Assembly (NCBI GenBank): GCA_905236985.1
Contig: CAJORF010000147.1
Span: 1-39,051, forward strand
DNA from: an uncultured Bacteroidaceae bacterium
Lineage (GTDB): Bacteria; Bacteroidota; Bacteroidia; Bacteroidales; Bacteroidaceae
Direction: 5' to 3'
DNA length: 39,051 bases
How positions within the stretch are numbered: position 1 is the first letter of the stretch; each line of letters starts with the position of its first letter. Under the pieces are notes generated by a model. That model worked only from the letters and a program-made list of their open reading frames with translations. It made no database searches and was not told the origin of the DNA. Positions 16,329 to 24,505 of the stretch are shown here, piece by piece. Position numbers and translations under genes: made by a program.

Positions 16329-17429
16329 TTATTTCCCCTCAAGAGCCAGGGTCTTACGCCATTTCTCTAAAAGGTTAGACAAGTCCTCGGGCAAGGGGCT
16401 CTCGAAGAACATCTCTTGTTTAGTGCGGGGATGCACGAAGCCGAGTGTTCGGGCATGGAGCGCCTGACGTGGACAGATGTCGAAGGCATTCTGCACGAAA
16501 GCCTTGTATTTGGCTGTCGGCTGTCCTCGCAGGATCTCGAAGCCGCCGTAACGCTCATCGGCAAAAAGTGGGTGACCGATGTGCTTCATGTGAGCGCGGA
16601 TCTGATGGGTACGTCCGGTTTCCAAGACACATTCCACCCACGTCACAGGACCGAATGCCTCGAGCACACGCCAATGGGTGACAGCCGGCTTGCCCATCTC
16701 ACTGTCCGGCGACAGCACCGTCATGCGCTGACGGTCGCGCGGGTCACGGGCGATATTGCCCTCGATGCGACCTTCTGCTGTGTCGAAACTACCCCAGACG
16801 AGGGCGTTGTATTGACGGCGTGTTGTCTTGATAAAGAACTGATGGCAGAGATGCGTCTTTGCCTCGGGAGTCTTCGCCACAACCAGCAATCCACTGGTGT
16901 CCTTGTCGATACGATGCACGAGTCCCACACTTGGGTCGTTGGGGTTGTAGCGAGGGTTGTCGCGCAGGTGCCAAGCCAGCGCGTTGACCAGTGTCCCTGT
17001 GTAGTTGCCTACGCCTGGATGCACGACCATGCCGGCTACTTTGTTCACAACGAGCAGGTCATCATCCTCATAGACGATGTCGAGGGGGATATCCTCGGCG
17101 GTGACCTCCGTCTCCATGCGAGGATGGTCGAGCATGAGCGTCACCACATCGAAGGGTTTAACGCGGTAATTGCTCTTGACGGGGCGGTCGTTGACGTGGA
17201 TGCAACCCGCTTCGGCGGCGCGCTGGATGCGGGCGCGGCTGGTGTCGCGCAGGTGTTCCATCAGGAACTTATCCACGCGCAGCAGCGTCTGTCCCTTGTC
17301 TGCTACGACGCGGCGATGCTCATAGAGCGTACCATCGGGTGCTGTCTCCAGCCCCTCATCGTCGAGTTCCAACGTCTCATCGTCGAATGGCGTGAGCTCT
17401 TCGTCTGGTCGCTGCGCGTCATTCGTCAT
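16329..17429 (-). CDS. 23S rRNA pseudouridine synthase, RluD family
   Basis: A 366-residue enzyme with an acidic N-terminal extension of about 45 residues and an S4 RNA-binding domain (about 48-95, RVDKFLMEHLRDTSRARIQR). The catalytic domain contains GLVHRIDKDTSGLLVVAK with the catalytic aspartate at about residue 175, and the conserved ETGRTHQIRAHM block. It isomerises uridines to pseudouridine in ribosomal RNA. RluD is the nearest named member, but the exact target positions cannot be told from sequence. Its start overlaps the end of the PASTA gene by four bases (ATGA). The order PASTA, rluD-like, ddl recurs in Bacteroidetes. Confidence 0.92.
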   Translation of the reverse strand: MTNDAQRPDEELTPFDDETLELDDEGLETAPDGTLYEHRRVVADKGQTLLRVDKFLMEHLRDTSRARIQRAAEAGCIHVNDRPVKSNYRVKPFDVVTLMLDHPRMETEVTAEDIPLDIVYEDDDLLVVNKVAGMVVHPGVGNYTGTLVNALAWHLRDNPRYNPNDPSVGLVHRIDKDTSGLLVVAKTPEAKTHLCHQFFIKTTRRQYNALVWGSFDTAEGRIEGNIARDPRDRQRMTVLSPDSEMGKPAVTHWRVLEAFGPVTWVECVLETGRTHQIRAHMKHIGHPLFADERYGGFEILRGQPTAKYKAFVQNAFDICPRQALHARTLGFVHPRTKQEMFFESPLPEDLSNLLEKWRKTLALEGK

Positions 17430-18076
17430 TCTTCTGCAAAAATATCGTTGTCCAACCCTATCGCCGTCTCTTCGGTGTCGAGGTCGTCATCGATGATTTC
17501 TTCCCCATAGAGCTCCTCTTCGGCCTCTGTCGAAGAATTCTTGCCCACTTGCAGGATCAGAGGAACATCCGTGGGCACCTGTTCGCCAGAATAGACGAAG
17601 TGTCCACGGCACTTCACGGCATAGACCCAGTCTTTGTCGCCTGAGATATACTCCACGGGACCGAGCTTGAAGCCCATTGCCGTGAGCTTGGCTTGAGCCT
17701 CGCGCAACGATGTATTGTCGGCGATGTCCGGCAGGGCGCGTGTGGGCGACTCTGAACTGTTGATGGTGAGGAATATCTGTCGCCCGACCTTCACCTTCGT
17801 GCCGGCTTCGGGCTGTTGTGCCATGATACATCCCGTTGGTTTTTGCTTGTCATAATCGGTATCTGCCTGCACCATGATGAGCCCCAACTTCTCTAAGGTA
17901 TAGCGTGCATCACTCTCCTGCATCCCCACGATTTGCGGCACCTCGACGGCTTCTCCATGATGAGTGTAAATGTTAATACCCTGGAGTGCCAGCAAGCACA
18001 GCAGCCCCGATACGACAACCATTGCTAAGAGGTTGCCCCACACCATCAGGCTAAACAATTTCTTGAAGAATCCCAT
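17426..18076 (-). CDS. PASTA-domain membrane protein
   Basis: A 216-residue protein with one N-terminal membrane segment (about 10-33, LLAMVVVSGLLCLLALQGI). Two PASTA-type repeats follow (about 43-110 with VEVPQIVGMQESDARYTLEK, and about 113-180), with a strongly acidic tail (EAEEELYGEEIIDDDLD). PASTA domains bind peptidoglycan fragments or beta-lactams in penicillin-binding proteins and Ser/Thr kinases. Here no kinase or transpeptidase is attached, so the protein is probably an envelope accessory factor. Its 3' end overlaps the pseudouridine synthase start by 4 bp. Upstream lies the unusual GTTAAC repeat region. Confidence 0.85.
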   Translation of the reverse strand: MGFFKKLFSLMVWGNLLAMVVVSGLLCLLALQGINIYTHHGEAVEVPQIVGMQESDARYTLEKLGLIMVQADTDYDKQKPTGCIMAQQPEAGTKVKVGRQIFLTINSSESPTRALPDIADNTSLREAQAKLTAMGFKLGPVEYISGDKDWVYAVKCRGHFVYSGEQVPTDVPLILQVGKNSSTEAEEELYGEEIIDDDLDTEETAIGLDNDIFAEE

Positions 18077-18095
18077 GATTACACCTTATTAAAAC

Positions 18096-18187
18096 AATTA
18101 ACACGTTAACAGGCTAACAAGTTAACAGGCCCCGAGGCACTCGTCTTGTCAGTCTGTTAACGTGTTATCGTGTTAACGTGTTAACGT
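18096..18187. repeat. Two arrays of 8-bp GTTAAC-containing units forming an inverted repeat
   Basis: The left array (18096-18127) has four units of the form NNTTAACA. The right array (18156-18187) has four units of GTTA(A/T)CGT. They lie 28 bp apart. The stretch 18099-18112 is a perfect 14-bp inverted match to 18154-18167, so a long stem can form. The region fills the gap between rpmH and the PASTA gene. Confidence 0.75.
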
Positions 18188-18191
18188 GGTT

Positions 18192-18347
18192 TTATTTGCC
18201 GTGACGCTCGTCGGAAACAGAGAGCTTCTTGCGTCCCTTGGCACGACGTGCTGCGAGCACGCGGCGTCCATTAGCGGTCAACATACGTTCACGGAAACCG
18301 TGCTTGTTCTTTCTTCTGCGATTGTGGGGTTGGAATGTTCTTTTCAT
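18192..18347 (-). CDS. rpmH: Ribosomal protein bL34
   Basis: From the ATG at 18347 the protein is 51 residues, [20 protein letters not shown] and onward, the typical L34 sequence and size; it is a basic component of the 50S subunit. The frame can be read 16 codons further upstream, but those residues are not part of L34 and would start before transcription begins (-7 element at 18393-18400). The usual neighbours rnpA and dnaA are absent here. It is transcribed divergently from efp. Confidence 0.95.
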   Translation of the reverse strand: MKRTFQPHNRRRKNKHGFRERMLTANGRRVLAARRAKGRKKLSVSDERHGK

Positions 18348-18392
18348 TGCTTTATATCTTATATTTGTTTGCTTTATTCGGCTAACGGGCTG

Positions 18393-18400
18393 CAAAAGTA
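18393..18400 (-). promoter_or_regulatory. -7 promoter element of rpmH
   Basis: The minus strand reads TACTTTTG (TAnnTTTG), 46 bases upstream of the rpmH ATG at 18347. Confidence 0.6.
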
Positions 18401-18438
18401 GATACTTTTTTTCATTCTCGCAAGATTTTCCTTAAACT

Positions 18439-18471
18439 TTTGTTCTTTTTCGCTATTTTTCATTACCTTTG
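18439..18471 (+). promoter_or_regulatory. Promoter of efp
   Basis: TTTG at 18439-18442, a 21-bp spacer and TACCTTTG at 18464-18471 match the Bacteroidetes promoter pattern. The leader runs to the ATG at 18553 and contains imperfect 7-bp repeats (18520-18548). Confidence 0.7.
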
Positions 18472-18552
18472 CACCCGATTTCGAGAGAAATCACATCAAG
18501 TTTAAAGAAAATAAATTATTTGTAAATAGTAAATTGTCAAATTGTAAATCCT

Positions 18553-19119
18553 ATGATTAACTCCCAAGACATCAAGAAGGGCACATGCATCCGCATGGAT
18601 GGCAAGCTCTATTTCTGCATCGACTTCCTGCATGTGAAGCCCGGAAAGGGTAACACCATCATGCGCACTACGCTGAAGGACGTGGTGAGCGGCAACGTGT
18701 TGGAGCGTCGCTTCAACATCGGTGAGAAGCTCGAGGACGTTCGCGTGGAGCGTCGCAGCTATCAGTTCCTCTATCTCGAAGGTGAGGACTATATTTTCAT
18801 GAACAACGAGACCTTCGAGCAGATCCCCATTCCCAAGGATCAGATCAACGGCGTCAATTTCATGAAGGAAGGTGAGAATGTCGAGGTCGTCACCGATGCC
18901 TCCACCGAGACCGTCCTCTATGCCGACGTTCCCGTGAAGGTGAAGCTGGCCATCACATGGACAGAACCCGGACTGAAGGGCGATACCGCTACCAACACCC
19001 TCAAGCCTGCCCGTGTGGAGACAGGTGCTGAGATCCGCGTGCCTCTCTTCATCAATGAAGGTGAGATCGTCGAGGTAGATACCCGCGACGGCAGCTATCT
19101 GGGTCGCGTCAAGGCTTAA
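18553..19119 (+). CDS. efp: Translation elongation factor P
   Basis: A 188-residue protein with the three-domain EF-P layout. The N-terminal domain has the loop HVKPGKGNT, with Lys32 at the position that is modified in many bacteria. The C-terminal OB domains end with the family signature GDTATNTLKPARVETGAEI and VDTRDGSYLGRVKA. EF-P relieves ribosome stalling at consecutive prolines. No lysine-modifying enzyme gene (epmA/epmB) is nearby. It is a single-gene transcript with its own promoter and a strong stem-loop downstream. Confidence 0.97.
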   Translation: MINSQDIKKGTCIRMDGKLYFCIDFLHVKPGKGNTIMRTTLKDVVSGNVLERRFNIGEKLEDVRVERRSYQFLYLEGEDYIFMNNETFEQIPIPKDQINGVNFMKEGENVEVVTDASTETVLYADVPVKVKLAITWTEPGLKGDTATNTLKPARVETGAEIRVPLFINEGEIVEVDTRDGSYLGRVKA

Positions 19120-19140
19120 ATCGAATAGACATAGACAAAT

Positions 19141-19166
19141 AGAAGGGCACCAATCGGTGCCCTTCT
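19141..19166. terminator. Terminator-like stem-loop between convergent genes
   Basis: A perfect 11-bp stem (AGAAGGGCACC / GGTGCCCTTCT) with a four-base loop lies between efp (plus) and the last gene of the minus-strand operon at 19184. It probably serves both directions. The T-rich tail is short on either side. Confidence 0.7.
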
Positions 19167-19183
19167 GCTGTATATCTGTGCGG

Positions 19184-20596
19184 TTAGCGGGTCTGTACCT
19201 TGCGGGTCGTTTTTCCGTGACGGAAGACGTAGGTGCCGGGGCGGAGGTTGTCGTGCGAAGGCAGACGGATGCCGTCGAGGGTATAGACTTCGGTGGAAGC
19301 AGCGTTGGCACGAGCGGCTTGCACGTTGGCGGCGAGCTCCAGGATCGCTTCAGTGTCAAGAGACAGCGTGTTGGCGGGCTCCATCTCACCCGTCTCGTAG
19401 ATGGCGATGACGCGGATGACGAAGTCGAGGGTGATCTCCTTCATCTGAGAGAAGTTGAAGATCTTGATGTTCTTGGCAGGAATAGTGAACTCACGGAGAC
19501 TGCCATCCTCGACATCGACGTAATAGGTGGAGTTATAGTAGATGCGGTAGCCGGTGGGCTTGGCACCTGCGGGAAGTGTCCAAGCGATGGGGAGGTTGTA
19601 GTAGGTGACTTCCTTGTCGTTACCATCGCGGTCAGGCTCGATGGCGAAGGAGATGGTGATGTCGCCATTGAGACGGACATCGCTGACGCCCACCTTGCTG
19701 TTGTCTGCCACATCAAGGGGCTCTGAGGTGCTGACGTTACCGTTGTTGGCCACATAGACGGTATAGGTGCCGTCAATGAGGACGGGTGTGGTGAACGTGT
19801 TGCCAGTGACAGCGTAGAGCTTGCCATCGACGATGATGGCGTTAGCGGTGCCTTCCCAAGTGACGACGATGGTGTTGCTGTCACCTGTCACAGCTTGCAC
19901 GTTGTAGGGTGCAAAAGAGACATCGATGTCAGCGTAGTCGTAGGTCGTGGTCGATTGGAGCTCACCCTCGGGGTTCTCTTCGGTGGGTGCGGTCATGGTG
20001 ACTTTCTTCACGAGCAGACCTGCCTCGTTGTAGGTCAGCGTGGTGATGGTCACGAGCTTCTCGTGGCTGTAATGCTCTTCCTTGACTACGTTGTCACCTT
20101 CGTAGGAATACACAGTGGACTGGATGAACTGCGCATAATTCATAGGATTGCACACATCCACCCGGATGAGGTGCCCTTGTTCGTCGTAGGCGTTCTTCCA
20201 GGGTATGGGTAGCCCGGAGCGTGAGTTGGTGATGGATGTGCGGTTGCCGTGTTCGTCGTAGGTGAAGGTGGTCTTGCCGTTGGAACGTTCGCCGTAGAAT
20301 TCCTCCTCGGTGTCGATGAGTCCAGCCTCGTTGTAGGTGTAGATGTAGGAAATAGTGTAGCCGCTCTCGCCAAACATGATGGAGTCTTTGCGCACCATTT
20401 GACTCAGCTCGTTGTACGTGAAGATGGTCTGTGAGATGCCATCCTTGAGATGCATGAAGGGACGCGCCTGAGCATCGTACAGGTAATGGGTGACGCCGCT
20501 GTCCTCGCCCATCACGGTGGTCTCCTTGATGACCTGCTCTTGAGCGTAAAGCCCAGAAACAAAACCTAATAAAATAATAAATGATATACGTCTCAT
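19184..20596 (-). CDS. Secreted protein with YD-like repeats and T9SS-like tail
   Basis: With the ATG at 20596 the protein has 470 residues and a clear signal peptide (MRRISFIILLGFVSGLYAQ). Upstream in-frame ATGs at 20605 and 20626 are possible, but they add residues encoded by 7-bp repeats. About residues 35-225 contain YD/RHS-like repeats (TYNEAGLIDTEEEFYG, FTYDEHGNRTSITNS, LTYNEAGLLVKKV). One or two Fn3-like beta domains follow (about 230-420). The end (VYTLDGIRLPSHDNLRPGTY, then VFRHGK) resembles a T9SS sorting tail. It is the last gene of the SusCD-led group. Its exact function is unknown; surface exposure and a binding role are inference. Confidence 0.72.
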   Translation of the reverse strand: MRRISFIILLGFVSGLYAQEQVIKETTVMGEDSGVTHYLYDAQARPFMHLKDGISQTIFTYNELSQMVRKDSIMFGESGYTISYIYTYNEAGLIDTEEEFYGERSNGKTTFTYDEHGNRTSITNSRSGLPIPWKNAYDEQGHLIRVDVCNPMNYAQFIQSTVYSYEGDNVVKEEHYSHEKLVTITTLTYNEAGLLVKKVTMTAPTEENPEGELQSTTTYDYADIDVSFAPYNVQAVTGDSNTIVVTWEGTANAIIVDGKLYAVTGNTFTTPVLIDGTYTVYVANNGNVSTSEPLDVADNSKVGVSDVRLNGDITISFAIEPDRDGNDKEVTYYNLPIAWTLPAGAKPTGYRIYYNSTYYVDVEDGSLREFTIPAKNIKIFNFSQMKEITLDFVIRVIAIYETGEMEPANTLSLDTEAILELAANVQAARANAASTEVYTLDGIRLPSHDNLRPGTYVFRHGKTTRKVQTR

Positions 20597-20610
20597 AATA
20601 TACATTGATC

Positions 20611-20638
20611 TTTTAACTTTCAACATTCAATTTTCAAC
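20611..20638. repeat. Four imperfect 7-bp tandem units at a gene junction
   Basis: Units ttttaac, tttcaac, attcaat, tttcaac span the junction between the thioredoxin-like gene stop (20638-20640) and the start region of the next gene. Confidence 0.6.
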
Positions 20639-21807
20639 TAATTCCTCCCTGGCATCTTACCGTCCAAGGCATCGATGATCATCTGGAGGAGTTCATCGGT
20701 GGGGCGGGAGAGTTTCATGTTGCCTATCTGGGTCATGGGCTGGCGCTTGCCTTCCTTGATCTCCTGGAGGCGGTGGCGCAGGATGGCTTGCATCTGCGTG
20801 ATGTAGAACTTCTCTGTCTCGGGGCCAAAGGCTTTTGTCCATCTTGCCAGCTGCATATCGTCGGCGTCAAGTGCCGGATTGGCCAGATACTGGCGGATGT
20901 AGTTGAGATAGGCAGCCATATCATTCTGCTTCGCGGCGAGCGTGATCAAGGTTTGCAGGCGGTAGTGGTCGGCGTTGGCGATGCCCATTTCGTCGAGGAG
21001 CGCACTGAACTGGTCGTACTTCGTTTGGTCGAGCGTGACGTTGCCATCGGCTTCGTTGATGATCTGGCGTTGGAAGTTATCGAGCGTATTCTGGATCTTC
21101 ATGTTCACGGGCATCTCACCAATAGCCGCCTTGAGGGCCTCGGGATTCTTGGCCGTATAGACAAACGACTTGGCGAAGGGGTTGTTGATGTTGCGCATGA
21201 AAATCAGTCGCAGCGTGCTGTCGGCAGCAAACGTCTCTGCCTTGCCCTCGAGGATGGCTTCTGCTACGGCGTTCGCCTCATCGCTCTTGTAGGCGGCATT
21301 GAGCGAGGCGAGGTATTCCATGAGGAACTGAGGGTCGCGTTCGCCGTCCTGGAAACGTTTCTTGAGAGATGCCGAGGCGTTGTCCTTGCTCTTCTCCTCA
21401 ACCACCTTCAGGAAATCGCCGGGGGCATGATAACCGAGGAAACGGCTGATCTCCTCTGCGTCGGCGGTGAAGATGACGAATGTCGGATAGGCTGTAATCT
21501 GCAGCTTCTTGGCCAGCGGAGTACCGTAGGCACTCTCCATGTCGATTTGGATGTTGACGAACTTGGCGTTCATGACTGCGCCGACCTCGGCCAGCGGGAA
21601 CACCTCCTTGGACATCTTCTTGCAGGGACCGCACCACTGCGTGTAGCAGTCGAGGAAGATGAGCTTGTTCTCAGCTTTGGCTTTCTCGGAAGCCTGTTCG
21701 AGCGTTGTGCCGTTAGGCTCGAAGATAACGCCTTGAGCCATGATGATCGCAGTGCTCATCAGGCACATCATAAATGTCATTAATCTTTTCATTTCCATAG
21801 TGTTCAT
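20638..21807 (-). CDS. Exported thioredoxin-like protein
   Basis: A 389-residue protein with an N-terminal signal sequence (starts possible at 21807, 21798 or 21792; MKRLMTFMMCLMSTAIIMAQ gives the tightest signal peptide). A thioredoxin fold covers about residues 30-145, with the active site WCGPC (Cys59 and Cys62) and the cis-Pro segment ITAYPTFVIF. The remaining 240 residues are helical and TPR-like. It probably acts on disulfides or cysteine-containing substrates in the periplasm. Similar proteins often follow SusCD pairs in protein-degrading loci; a role in reducing imported peptides is inference. It is separated from the PKD-like gene by an 8-bp tandem array. Confidence 0.8.
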   Translation of the reverse strand: MNTMEMKRLMTFMMCLMSTAIIMAQGVIFEPNGTTLEQASEKAKAENKLIFLDCYTQWCGPCKKMSKEVFPLAEVGAVMNAKFVNIQIDMESAYGTPLAKKLQITAYPTFVIFTADAEEISRFLGYHAPGDFLKVVEEKSKDNASASLKKRFQDGERDPQFLMEYLASLNAAYKSDEANAVAEAILEGKAETFAADSTLRLIFMRNINNPFAKSFVYTAKNPEALKAAIGEMPVNMKIQNTLDNFQRQIINEADGNVTLDQTKYDQFSALLDEMGIANADHYRLQTLITLAAKQNDMAAYLNYIRQYLANPALDADDMQLARWTKAFGPETEKFYITQMQAILRHRLQEIKEGKRQPMTQIGNMKLSRPTDELLQMIIDALDGKMPGRN

Positions 21808-21810
21808 TTT

Positions 21811-21910
21811 TTCGTTATTTCGTTATTTCGCTATTTCGTTATTTCGTTATTTCGCTATTTCGCTATTTCGTTATATCGTTATATCGTTATATCGTTATTT
21901 CGTTATTTCG
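21811..21910. repeat. 8-bp tandem repeat array, about 12.5 copies
   Basis: Twelve full units of (T/A)TCG(T/C)TAT and one partial copy fill 100 of the 111 bp between the thioredoxin-like gene start (21807) and the PKD-like gene stop (21919). Variants are TTCGTTAT, TTCGCTAT and ATCGTTAT. There are no spacers, so it is not a CRISPR array. It forms the leader of the thioredoxin-like gene. Confidence 0.95.
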
Positions 21911-21918
21911 AAAGAATC

Positions 21919-23571
21919 TTATTTCATCGAGAACTTCCAAGCCATATCCTTGACACGTCCGGGAATGACATAGTCGTAGGAGGAGGTGCGGTCGAGGTCA
22001 CCGCTGGCGGTGTTGATGAGGTATTCGTAGAGATGACCTTCGTGGCGTTGCTCGCTCCAGGTGGCGATGTGTACGAGCTGGTCGCACGACGGCAACATGG
22101 ATGTGGAGTAGATGGTGTTGTAGTATTTCATGATGCGCACGCAGGTGACCTGCTCGTCAGCCGACGGAGCTTGCCACGCTATGGTGGCCGGTAGTCCGCT
22201 GTCGTAGGCAAAGAGATAGACCTTGTCGCCAGCACCGTAGTAGATGAAGCTGCCGACATTGCTGGCGGCCATCGTTGTGGCCTCTGCAACGGCGGGACAG
22301 AGCGACGTCATGTCGTAGAGGGCGACTCCAATGTGTGTGTCCTCGGGCGTTGAGGTGGAGAAGTTGGCCACGGCGAGCTTACGTTCTGCGCCACGGCTCA
22401 TCAGGAGATAGTCGTAGGGTTGCAGGCGTTGCTGCCCCACGCCCCAGTCGCCCATGAGCAGTTGCATCCCTGTGTGGTTGATGTCAAAGGCTGCGGAGGC
22501 GGACTGAGCCGCAAAGGTCTCCATCTGTGCGCGCTCGAAGGCACAGTAGCGGAAGCACTGATGCGTTTGGTCATAGACGATGATGCCGTAGTTGAGCTGG
22601 TTGGGCAGTTCGGCGTTCCAGGGTGCTAATTCACCTATCCCATCGTCGAATTTGGGGATGCCAAAGCGTGACTCGCGTTCACCCGTTGCACTATTAAGAT
22701 AGGTGTTGGTGTAGATCTTATTGTCATTGATGAGCACCTCAGAGCACTGTCCTGACACACCACCGTTGCCGTGGTGGCTGTACCACGAGGGTGCCATGCG
22801 TGCTGGGGTGTTGTTGAAGAAGTTGTTGAACGCCATGACCTGCTCGATGCTGATGTCATCAACGCCGACGAGGGTATAGTCCGTGCAGAGTCCGACATAG
22901 TTGAAAGCTCCTAAAGACATGGCGATGTCAAAGCAGCGGATGGGTTTGCCTTGCAGCGGGGTACCGTTGGTCAGCTCGTAGAGATTGGCGTAGAAGCGGT
23001 CGGTGGTGACATCGTTCTTCGTCCAGGGATTGAAGACAAGTGCCAAATCGGAAAAGCCCGGACGGTCAGCACGTTCGTAGAAGACCATCCATCCGCCGTC
23101 GAATGCATCGCTGACGGTGACACTGACGCGGAAGAACTGCCGGATGCCGTCGCGTTGGTTGGTGACGACGAGTTGTACATAGTAGTTGCCGCCCGTGCGC
23201 ATGATGGGTACATTGAGGCAGCGTTCGTGGCTGAGCGTGTCGATGGCGTTGCTGATACCCGGGCCACTCGCAGCGCTGAAGATGGTCCATTGATAGGTGA
23301 GCGGAGCATCGCTGTCAGTCATGACGCGCTGTCCGTTGAACGTCACCTCGGGTGACAGCCGGAGTGTGTCGAATCGCTGAATGGCATAGTTGGGTTGAAT
23401 GCCCGTGCCTACCGTGTCGATGATGACTTCGTCAAGGTCATGGTAGGTGTAGTTGCCGAGGTCGGAATAGCAACTCGTCAACAATGACCCACCCCCGACC
23501 CCTCCCATAAGGGAGAGGAGAAAAGTGACTATTGCTATTAGTTTTCTATAAATAGATTTCCTTGTTATCAT
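21919..23571 (-). CDS. PKD-like family outer-membrane lipoprotein
   Basis: From the ATG at 23571 the protein has 550 residues; an in-frame GTG at 23577 is less likely because the SusD-like gene starts at the equivalent ATG. The lipoprotein signal ends LLTSC with Cys34. The body starts YSDLGNYTYHDLDEVIIDT, as in PKD-like lipoproteins that accompany SusCD in Bacteroidetes. A PKD-like beta domain (about 50-145, PLTYQWTIFS) is followed by a larger propeller-like domain. In Bacteroides thetaiotaomicron a SusCD complex with two accessory lipoproteins was crystallised with bound peptide. I infer an equivalent role here, capturing peptides at the surface. Residues 1-31 are encoded by the inverted-repeat element at 23486-23643. 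Confidence 0.75.
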   Translation of the reverse strand: MITRKSIYRKLIAIVTFLLSLMGGVGGGSLLTSCYSDLGNYTYHDLDEVIIDTVGTGIQPNYAIQRFDTLRLSPEVTFNGQRVMTDSDAPLTYQWTIFSAASGPGISNAIDTLSHERCLNVPIMRTGGNYYVQLVVTNQRDGIRQFFRVSVTVSDAFDGGWMVFYERADRPGFSDLALVFNPWTKNDVTTDRFYANLYELTNGTPLQGKPIRCFDIAMSLGAFNYVGLCTDYTLVGVDDISIEQVMAFNNFFNNTPARMAPSWYSHHGNGGVSGQCSEVLINDNKIYTNTYLNSATGERESRFGIPKFDDGIGELAPWNAELPNQLNYGIIVYDQTHQCFRYCAFERAQMETFAAQSASAAFDINHTGMQLLMGDWGVGQQRLQPYDYLLMSRGAERKLAVANFSTSTPEDTHIGVALYDMTSLCPAVAEATTMAASNVGSFIYYGAGDKVYLFAYDSGLPATIAWQAPSADEQVTCVRIMKYYNTIYSTSMLPSCDQLVHIATWSEQRHEGHLYEYLINTASGDLDRTSSYDYVIPGRVKDMAWKFSMK

Positions 23572-23643
23572 ATACACTAATATCTTATTCTTTTTTAAGG
23601 TATATCATCTCCCCTCCTTTACGGGAGGGGCAGGGGGTGGGTC
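23486..23643. repeat. Inverted-repeat element, copy A, containing a gene start
   Basis: The left arm (23486-23520, gacccacccccgacccctcc and onward) and right arm (23609-23643, ending gggggtgggtc) are inverted matches of about 35 bp. Each arm also holds its own short palindrome (CCCCTCC / GGAGGGG type). The right arm ends one base before the stop codon of the DUF4843 gene (23645). The left arm lies inside the coding sequence and encodes the signal peptide part LSLMGGVGGGSL of the PKD-like lipoprotein. Confidence 0.9.
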
Positions 23644-23644
23644 T

Positions 23645-24451
23645 TTAAAAGGTTACCGCCTCCCCATATTCGTCGGTGAGGGGTGTGTCGTGGGTCTCGT
23701 TGTACTCCCTGAGTGCCTGCTGCATTACCTGCTGGAGCTGCACGGCGTATGCGGCGGAGATGGTGTTTGTCTCCTCGTCGTAGGCTGGCAGCGAGCCCAT
23801 GCTCGAGCGGATTTGGAAGTCGATGAGACCGAGGTGCTCGATCATAAACTGATACTTCACGCGGCTGTACGACCCGAAATACTTGGAGAGGGGGAAGTAG
23901 ATAAGCATATCGTTGCGTGTGGGTACCGTGTCCCAGTTGTCGGGCTTGGCGAGGTAGTTCTTGACGATGACGGTGAACGACTGGTGGTCCTCGGTGCCGA
24001 TGGCGAAGGTGTCGTTGGGCACCATGCGGAACTGCACGCTGCCTTCCCTCTCGGTGAAGAGACTGGCGTCAGGCAGCAGCTGTGTGTTCAGGTGGAGGAG
24101 GAAGGTGCCACCAATAGCACCTGCCGGAATGATGAAATCCTCACGACGCACGGTGGGTGCCACCTGTGCCGAGTCTTTGCCAAAGACCTCGAGGCGGAAA
24201 GTGCGGTCGTAGTCAACGGGCATACCGCTGATTTGTGCATAAAACGTCACGCTGCCCTCCTCGTAGGCATAGCTGTAGTTGTATGAAGTGGATTCATAGA
24301 CCACGCCAGCAGCCGTGCCCACCCAGATGTTGAGGCGTGTCTCATGGGTATCGAAGGTCGGCACATCTTGGTGGGAGCAGCCAATCAACGCCATTGCCAT
24401 GACGATAGATAGTGTATGATGTATAATGTATAATGTATAATTACTGCGCAT
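23645..24451 (-). CDS. DUF4843 family lipoprotein
   Basis: A 268-residue lipoprotein with a signal peptide ending ALIGC (Cys25). The body, with SVTFYAQISGMPVDYDRTFR, VRREDFIIPAGAIGGTF and SVQFRMVPNDTFAIG, matches DUF4843 proteins, which occur next to SusCD and PKD-like genes. It has a Calx-beta-like first domain and a helical C-terminal part. I infer that it is an accessory surface subunit of the importer. The codons just after the ATG (NYTLYIIHHTLS) are made of four 7-bp tandem units (24413-24440); change of one unit would shift the frame. Confidence 0.75.
   Translation of the reverse strand: MRSNYTLYIIHHTLSIVMAMALIGCSHQDVPTFDTHETRLNIWVGTAAGVVYESTSYNYSYAYEEGSVTFYAQISGMPVDYDRTFRLEVFGKDSAQVAPTVRREDFIIPAGAIGGTFLLHLNTQLLPDASLFTEREGSVQFRMVPNDTFAIGTEDHQSFTVIVKNYLAKPDNWDTVPTRNDMLIYFPLSKYFGSYSRVKYQFMIEHLGLIDFQIRSSMGSLPAYDEETNTISAAYAVQLQQVMQQALREYNETHDTPLTDEYGEAVTF
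24413..24440. repeat. Four 7-bp tandem units within the start of the DUF4843 gene
   Basis: Units tgtatga and three tgtataa lie directly after the start codon (24451), inside coding sequence. Confidence 0.85.
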
Positions 24452-24462
24452 GGTTATTACAT

Positions 24463-24490
24463 TAAACTTTAAACCTTAAACTTTAAACTT
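24463..24490. repeat. Four 7-bp tandem units upstream of the DUF4843 gene
   Basis: Units taaactt, taaacct, taaactt, taaactt lie between the SusD-like stop (24506) and the DUF4843 start (24451). They form the translation leader. The sequence differs from the array just after the start. Confidence 0.85.
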
Positions 24491-24505
24491 CACGCGAGTG
24501 CGAAA

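Noticed and set aside
16416-17510. Plus-strand open frame of 364 codons
   Set aside because: It lies antisense to the pseudouridine synthase gene, whose motifs are unmistakable; the antisense product matches nothing.
18502-19389. Minus-strand open frame of 295 codons
   Set aside because: It is antisense to efp and crosses the terminator stem-loop.
21811-21910. CRISPR-like array
   Set aside because: The units are 8 bp and directly adjacent, with no spacers, and no cas gene is present.
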